From NCBI RefSeq assembly GCF_030323145.1, contig NZ_CP100470.1:4133001-4197000 (forward strand): a DNA stretch of 64,000 nt. Reading direction: 5' to 3'. A program made the position numbers and the translations under genes. Below, piece after piece: positions 61,807 through 64,000 of this stretch (positions are counted from its first letter, which is position 1; each line of letters starts with the position of its first letter). The stretch comes from Mesorhizobium sp. C432A. Lineage in GTDB: Bacteria; Pseudomonadota; Alphaproteobacteria; Rhizobiales; Rhizobiaceae. The notes under the pieces are model-generated. The model was given only the letters and a program-made list of their open reading frames with translations. It made no database searches and had not been told where the DNA came from.

Positions 61807-63369
61807 ATGATCACTCTCGACCGCCGCAATTTCCTTGTTTCCACTGCCGGACTTGCCTTCGCCGCCGCGCTGCCACGCAGCGCCTTCTCCGAAACCAACG
61901 ACACGCTGAAGATTGCCATCGCCGCGGAGACCGGCGATCTCGATTTGCTGCAGAACGTGTCGACGCTGAGCACCTACACCATCGTCTTCGATGCGCTGAT
62001 CCACTACGGCCAGAACGGCGCGCTTGAGCCGGGACTTGCCACCAAATGGACTGTCGCGGACGATCAATTGTCAATCGCTTTCGATCTGCGTGAAGGCGTG
62101 ACTTTCAGCGACGGCACACCGTTTGACTCGGCTGCGGCCGAATGGAACCTCAAGCGCTGGTTGGGGGTGAGCGACTTTTCATGGATCGGCATCTCCGACG
62201 CTTTCGATAGCATCGTCACCGATGGACCGAACAAGTTGACGGTCAAGCTGAAGCGGCCAGTGCCGGCGGCACTGCTTGAACTCACCATCGTGCGGCCCGT
62301 CCGTTTCCTGTCGCCCAAGGCGGTCGACAAGGATGGCAAGCAGACGGCGCCGATCGGCACCGGACCGTGGATCGTCGAAAAATACGATTCGAGCGGCACC
62401 ACCCTCATTCGCAACGACAAATACTGGGGCGAGAAGCCGCTCTTCAGCCGCATGGAATTGAAGGTGGTTCCGGACGAACTCGCTCGCGCCAATGGTCTGC
62501 GCTCAGGCGACCTCGATGTCATCGGTGGCGACTGGGTGGCGACGCTGTCGCCGCGCCGCGCTCGCGCACTGGAAAGCGACGGCATGAAGGTCGTGGCCGA
62601 ACCGGGCACGGCGACGATGCTGCTCGGCTATTCGCCGAAGTCGAAGATCATCGCCGACAAGGCCGTCCGTGACGCCGTCTATGCATCGGTCGACCGGGCG
62701 GCGATCGCCAAGGTGCTGTTCGAGGGCTTTGCCGACCCGGCCGCCGATCTGTTCCCGGCGAACGTGCCTTCCTCGGGCAAGCGGCATGACGTGCCGGTGC
62801 GCGACGTGGCGGCGGCCAAGAAGATCCTTGCCGATGGCGGCTGGGTCGACAGCGGTGGTGCCTGGACCAAGGCCGGCTCTCCACTGACCATCGATTTTCT
62901 CGTTTCCGAAGAGTCCCTGCCGGGATCGCGGCGCATCGCCGAAATGATCCAGGGTCAGTTGTCCGAGGTCGGTTTCCAGGTCCAGGTGTCCTCGGTGGAC
63001 AATGCCACCATGCATGAACGGCGTCCGGCCTTCAACTATGACCTGGCTTTATTCACCACCTACGGAGCGCCCTACGATCCGCACGGCACGCTGGGCAACG
63101 CCTTCGTCTCGACCGCCGACAGCGGCCCTGACGGCAAGATCTACGTCTCCGACGCGCTCGACGGCGTCGTCAAGGCTGCGCTCGAGGCGAGCGGCGCCGA
63201 ACGCGACCTGAAGATGCAGGCCCTCTACGACTGGCTCCACGACAACACCGCCATCTGTCCTCTCGTCGTCAGCCAGAGACTGTGGGCCCACAATCCGCGC
63301 GCGGAGAATTTCTCGCTCCCGGCGACCGACTATGATCTGCCGTTCAAGGCGATCACGCTGAAGGCCTGA
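61807..63369 (+). CDS. Second Dpp-type ABC binding protein
   Basis: 520 aa with a Tat-type signal (MITLDRRNFLVSTAGLAFAA then ALPRSAFSE). Family-5 binding fold: DLDLLQNVSTLSTYTIVFDA, FDLREGVTFSDGTPFDSAAA, KAVRDAVYASVDRAAIAKVL. Clearly paralogous to the protein at 50659 along its length. Begins a second transporter operon running off the window; the first permease follows at 63398. Confidence 0.87.
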   Translation: MITLDRRNFLVSTAGLAFAAALPRSAFSETNDTLKIAIAAETGDLDLLQNVSTLSTYTIVFDALIHYGQNGALEPGLATKWTVADDQLSIAFDLREGVTFSDGTPFDSAAAEWNLKRWLGVSDFSWIGISDAFDSIVTDGPNKLTVKLKRPVPAALLELTIVRPVRFLSPKAVDKDGKQTAPIGTGPWIVEKYDSSGTTLIRNDKYWGEKPLFSRMELKVVPDELARANGLRSGDLDVIGGDWVATLSPRRARALESDGMKVVAEPGTATMLLGYSPKSKIIADKAVRDAVYASVDRAAIAKVLFEGFADPAADLFPANVPSSGKRHDVPVRDVAAAKKILADGGWVDSGGAWTKAGSPLTIDFLVSEESLPGSRRIAEMIQGQLSEVGFQVQVSSVDNATMHERRPAFNYDLALFTTYGAPYDPHGTLGNAFVSTADSGPDGKIYVSDALDGVVKAALEASGAERDLKMQALYDWLHDNTAICPLVVSQRLWAHNPRAENFSLPATDYDLPFKAITLKA

Positions 63370-63397
63370 AGACTTCGAGCCCAAGCGAGGCCTGACG

Positions 63398-64000
63398 ATG
63401 AAACGCACGATCCTGCGACGGATGCTGCTTGCCTGCCTTTTGATCTTGGCGGCATCCGCGCTGACATTCGCCCTGGTTGCGGCGGCGCCGGGCAATGTTG
63501 CGGCGCTGATTGCCGAGCGTGCGGCGGGCCCCGGCGCGGACGCCGAAATGATCACCAGGATCGGCAACGAGCTTGGCCTTCATGACCCGCTGCCGACCCG
63601 CTATGGACGCTGGCTGGCCAGCGCGCTGGCCGGCGATTTCGGCATTTCGTTGCGAACGGGAAAGCCGATTTCTCAGGAGTTTGCCGCCCGCATTCCGATG
63701 ACGGCGGCGCTGCTTGCCGGCGGCGGTGTTCTCGCCTTCGTCCTGTCGATCACGCTTGGCATTGCCGGGGCCGTCAGCAATGGCGGCTTCATGGACAGGT
63801 TTCTGCACGCATTTTCCCTGATCGGCGCATCGACCCCGAACTTCTTCGTGGCGGCGCTGCTGGTCATCGTGTTTTCGGTGATGCTTGGCTGGGTGCCCAC
63901 CTTCGGCACCAGCGGCTTGACCTCATGGCTTCTGCCATGGGTGACGATCGCGCTGTTCCCAGCCTCCGTTCTCAGCCGCGTCGTTCGGGTCAACCTCCAG
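63398..64000 (+). CDS. Dpp-type ABC permease, DppB-like (partial)
   Basis: About 201 codons to the window edge. ATG follows GAGG. The first helix and loop (TFALVAAAPGNVAALIAERA, ELGLHDPLPTRYGRWLASAL) match the permease at 52249. GDFGISLRTGKPISQEFAAR is the usual DppB stretch. The rest of the gene and presumably DppC/D/F lie outside the window. Confidence 0.85.
   Translation, partial: MKRTILRRMLLACLLILAASALTFALVAAAPGNVAALIAERAAGPGADAEMITRIGNELGLHDPLPTRYGRWLASALAGDFGISLRTGKPISQEFAARIPMTAALLAGGGVLAFVLSITLGIAGAVSNGGFMDRFLHAFSLIGASTPNFFVAALLVIVFSVMLGWVPTFGTSGLTSWLLPWVTIALFPASVLSRVVRVNLQ

Noticed and set aside
1..64000. CRISPR arrays, tRNA or rRNA genes
   Set aside because: No regularly spaced repeats, cloverleaf-like genes or rRNA segments were noticed on reading.

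Overview
The window is GC-rich alphaproteobacterial DNA, most likely from a Mesorhizobium-like member of the Rhizobiales. The case rests on tad/cpa pilus genes with CtrA-type TTAA-N7-TTAAC boxes, a DmeR/DmeF metal pair, a remnant of the rhizobial aqpS-arsC-arsH arsenic operon, an opine-dehydrogenase-like gene and many ABC uptake systems. No rRNA, tRNA or CRISPR array was seen. All calls come from reading motifs and translations; no database was searched.

Layout. (1) 1-10.4 kb: Flp/Tad pilus genes. cpaC start, cpaB and the pilin lie on the minus strand; cpaF-tadB-tadC-tadD-prepilin peptidase lie on the plus strand; a TadG-like gene is at 9.2-10.4 kb. An intact PAP2/Aur1-type membrane gene, a dead inverted paralogue of it and a fragment of a class III cyclase lie between them. 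(2) 10.5-11.4 kb: a secreted alpha/beta hydrolase. (3) 11.6-23.4 kb: the most unusual block. A minus-strand set encodes a cyanophycin-synthetase-like ligase with a defaced Mur P-loop, a small protein of unknown family, a FIH/JmjC-like hydroxylase and a dead-metallopeptidase/CapA fusion. A divergent plus-strand operon encodes a P-loop protein, a type I secretion ABC exporter and its membrane fusion protein. This could be an undescribed system that makes and exports a modified poly(amino acid) or peptide. (4) 23.5-28.3 kb: an IS4-type remnant and an ars operon in which only arsR is intact.

(5) 28.5-39.3 kb: a catabolic cluster with cupin, FAD amine oxidase, M20 amidohydrolase, a PotABCD-type transporter, class III aminotransferase, GntR regulator, BKACE (DUF849) enzyme and thioesterase. 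It fits uptake of an N-acyl amino compound, deamination to a beta-keto acid and acetyl-CoA-dependent cleavage. Palindromes before the divergent genes look like the GntR operator. (6) 39.7-46.3 kb: LysR, FAD monooxygenase, two AhpD/CMD-like proteins and a polar amino acid ABC transporter. (7) 46.5-49.1 kb: opine-type dehydrogenase, flavin reductase and a second GntR regulator. (8) 49.3-56.1 kb: an amidohydrolase and a full Dpp-type ABC transporter whose promoters share sequence elements. (9) 56.2-61.7 kb: a nickel/cobalt homeostasis island with a membrane-anchor protein, HupE/UreJ, a His-rich secreted protein, DmeR, DmeF, an MFS protein and a YqaA-like protein. (10) 61.8-64.0 kb: the start of a second, paralogous Dpp-type system that runs off the window.

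Many genes carry apparent frameshifts: the PAP2 copy, arsC, arsH, the flavoprotein, the ars MFS gene, a Pot permease and an amino acid binding protein. The ars block looks truly decayed. The single-base shifts in otherwise healthy transporter operons could instead be sequence errors.
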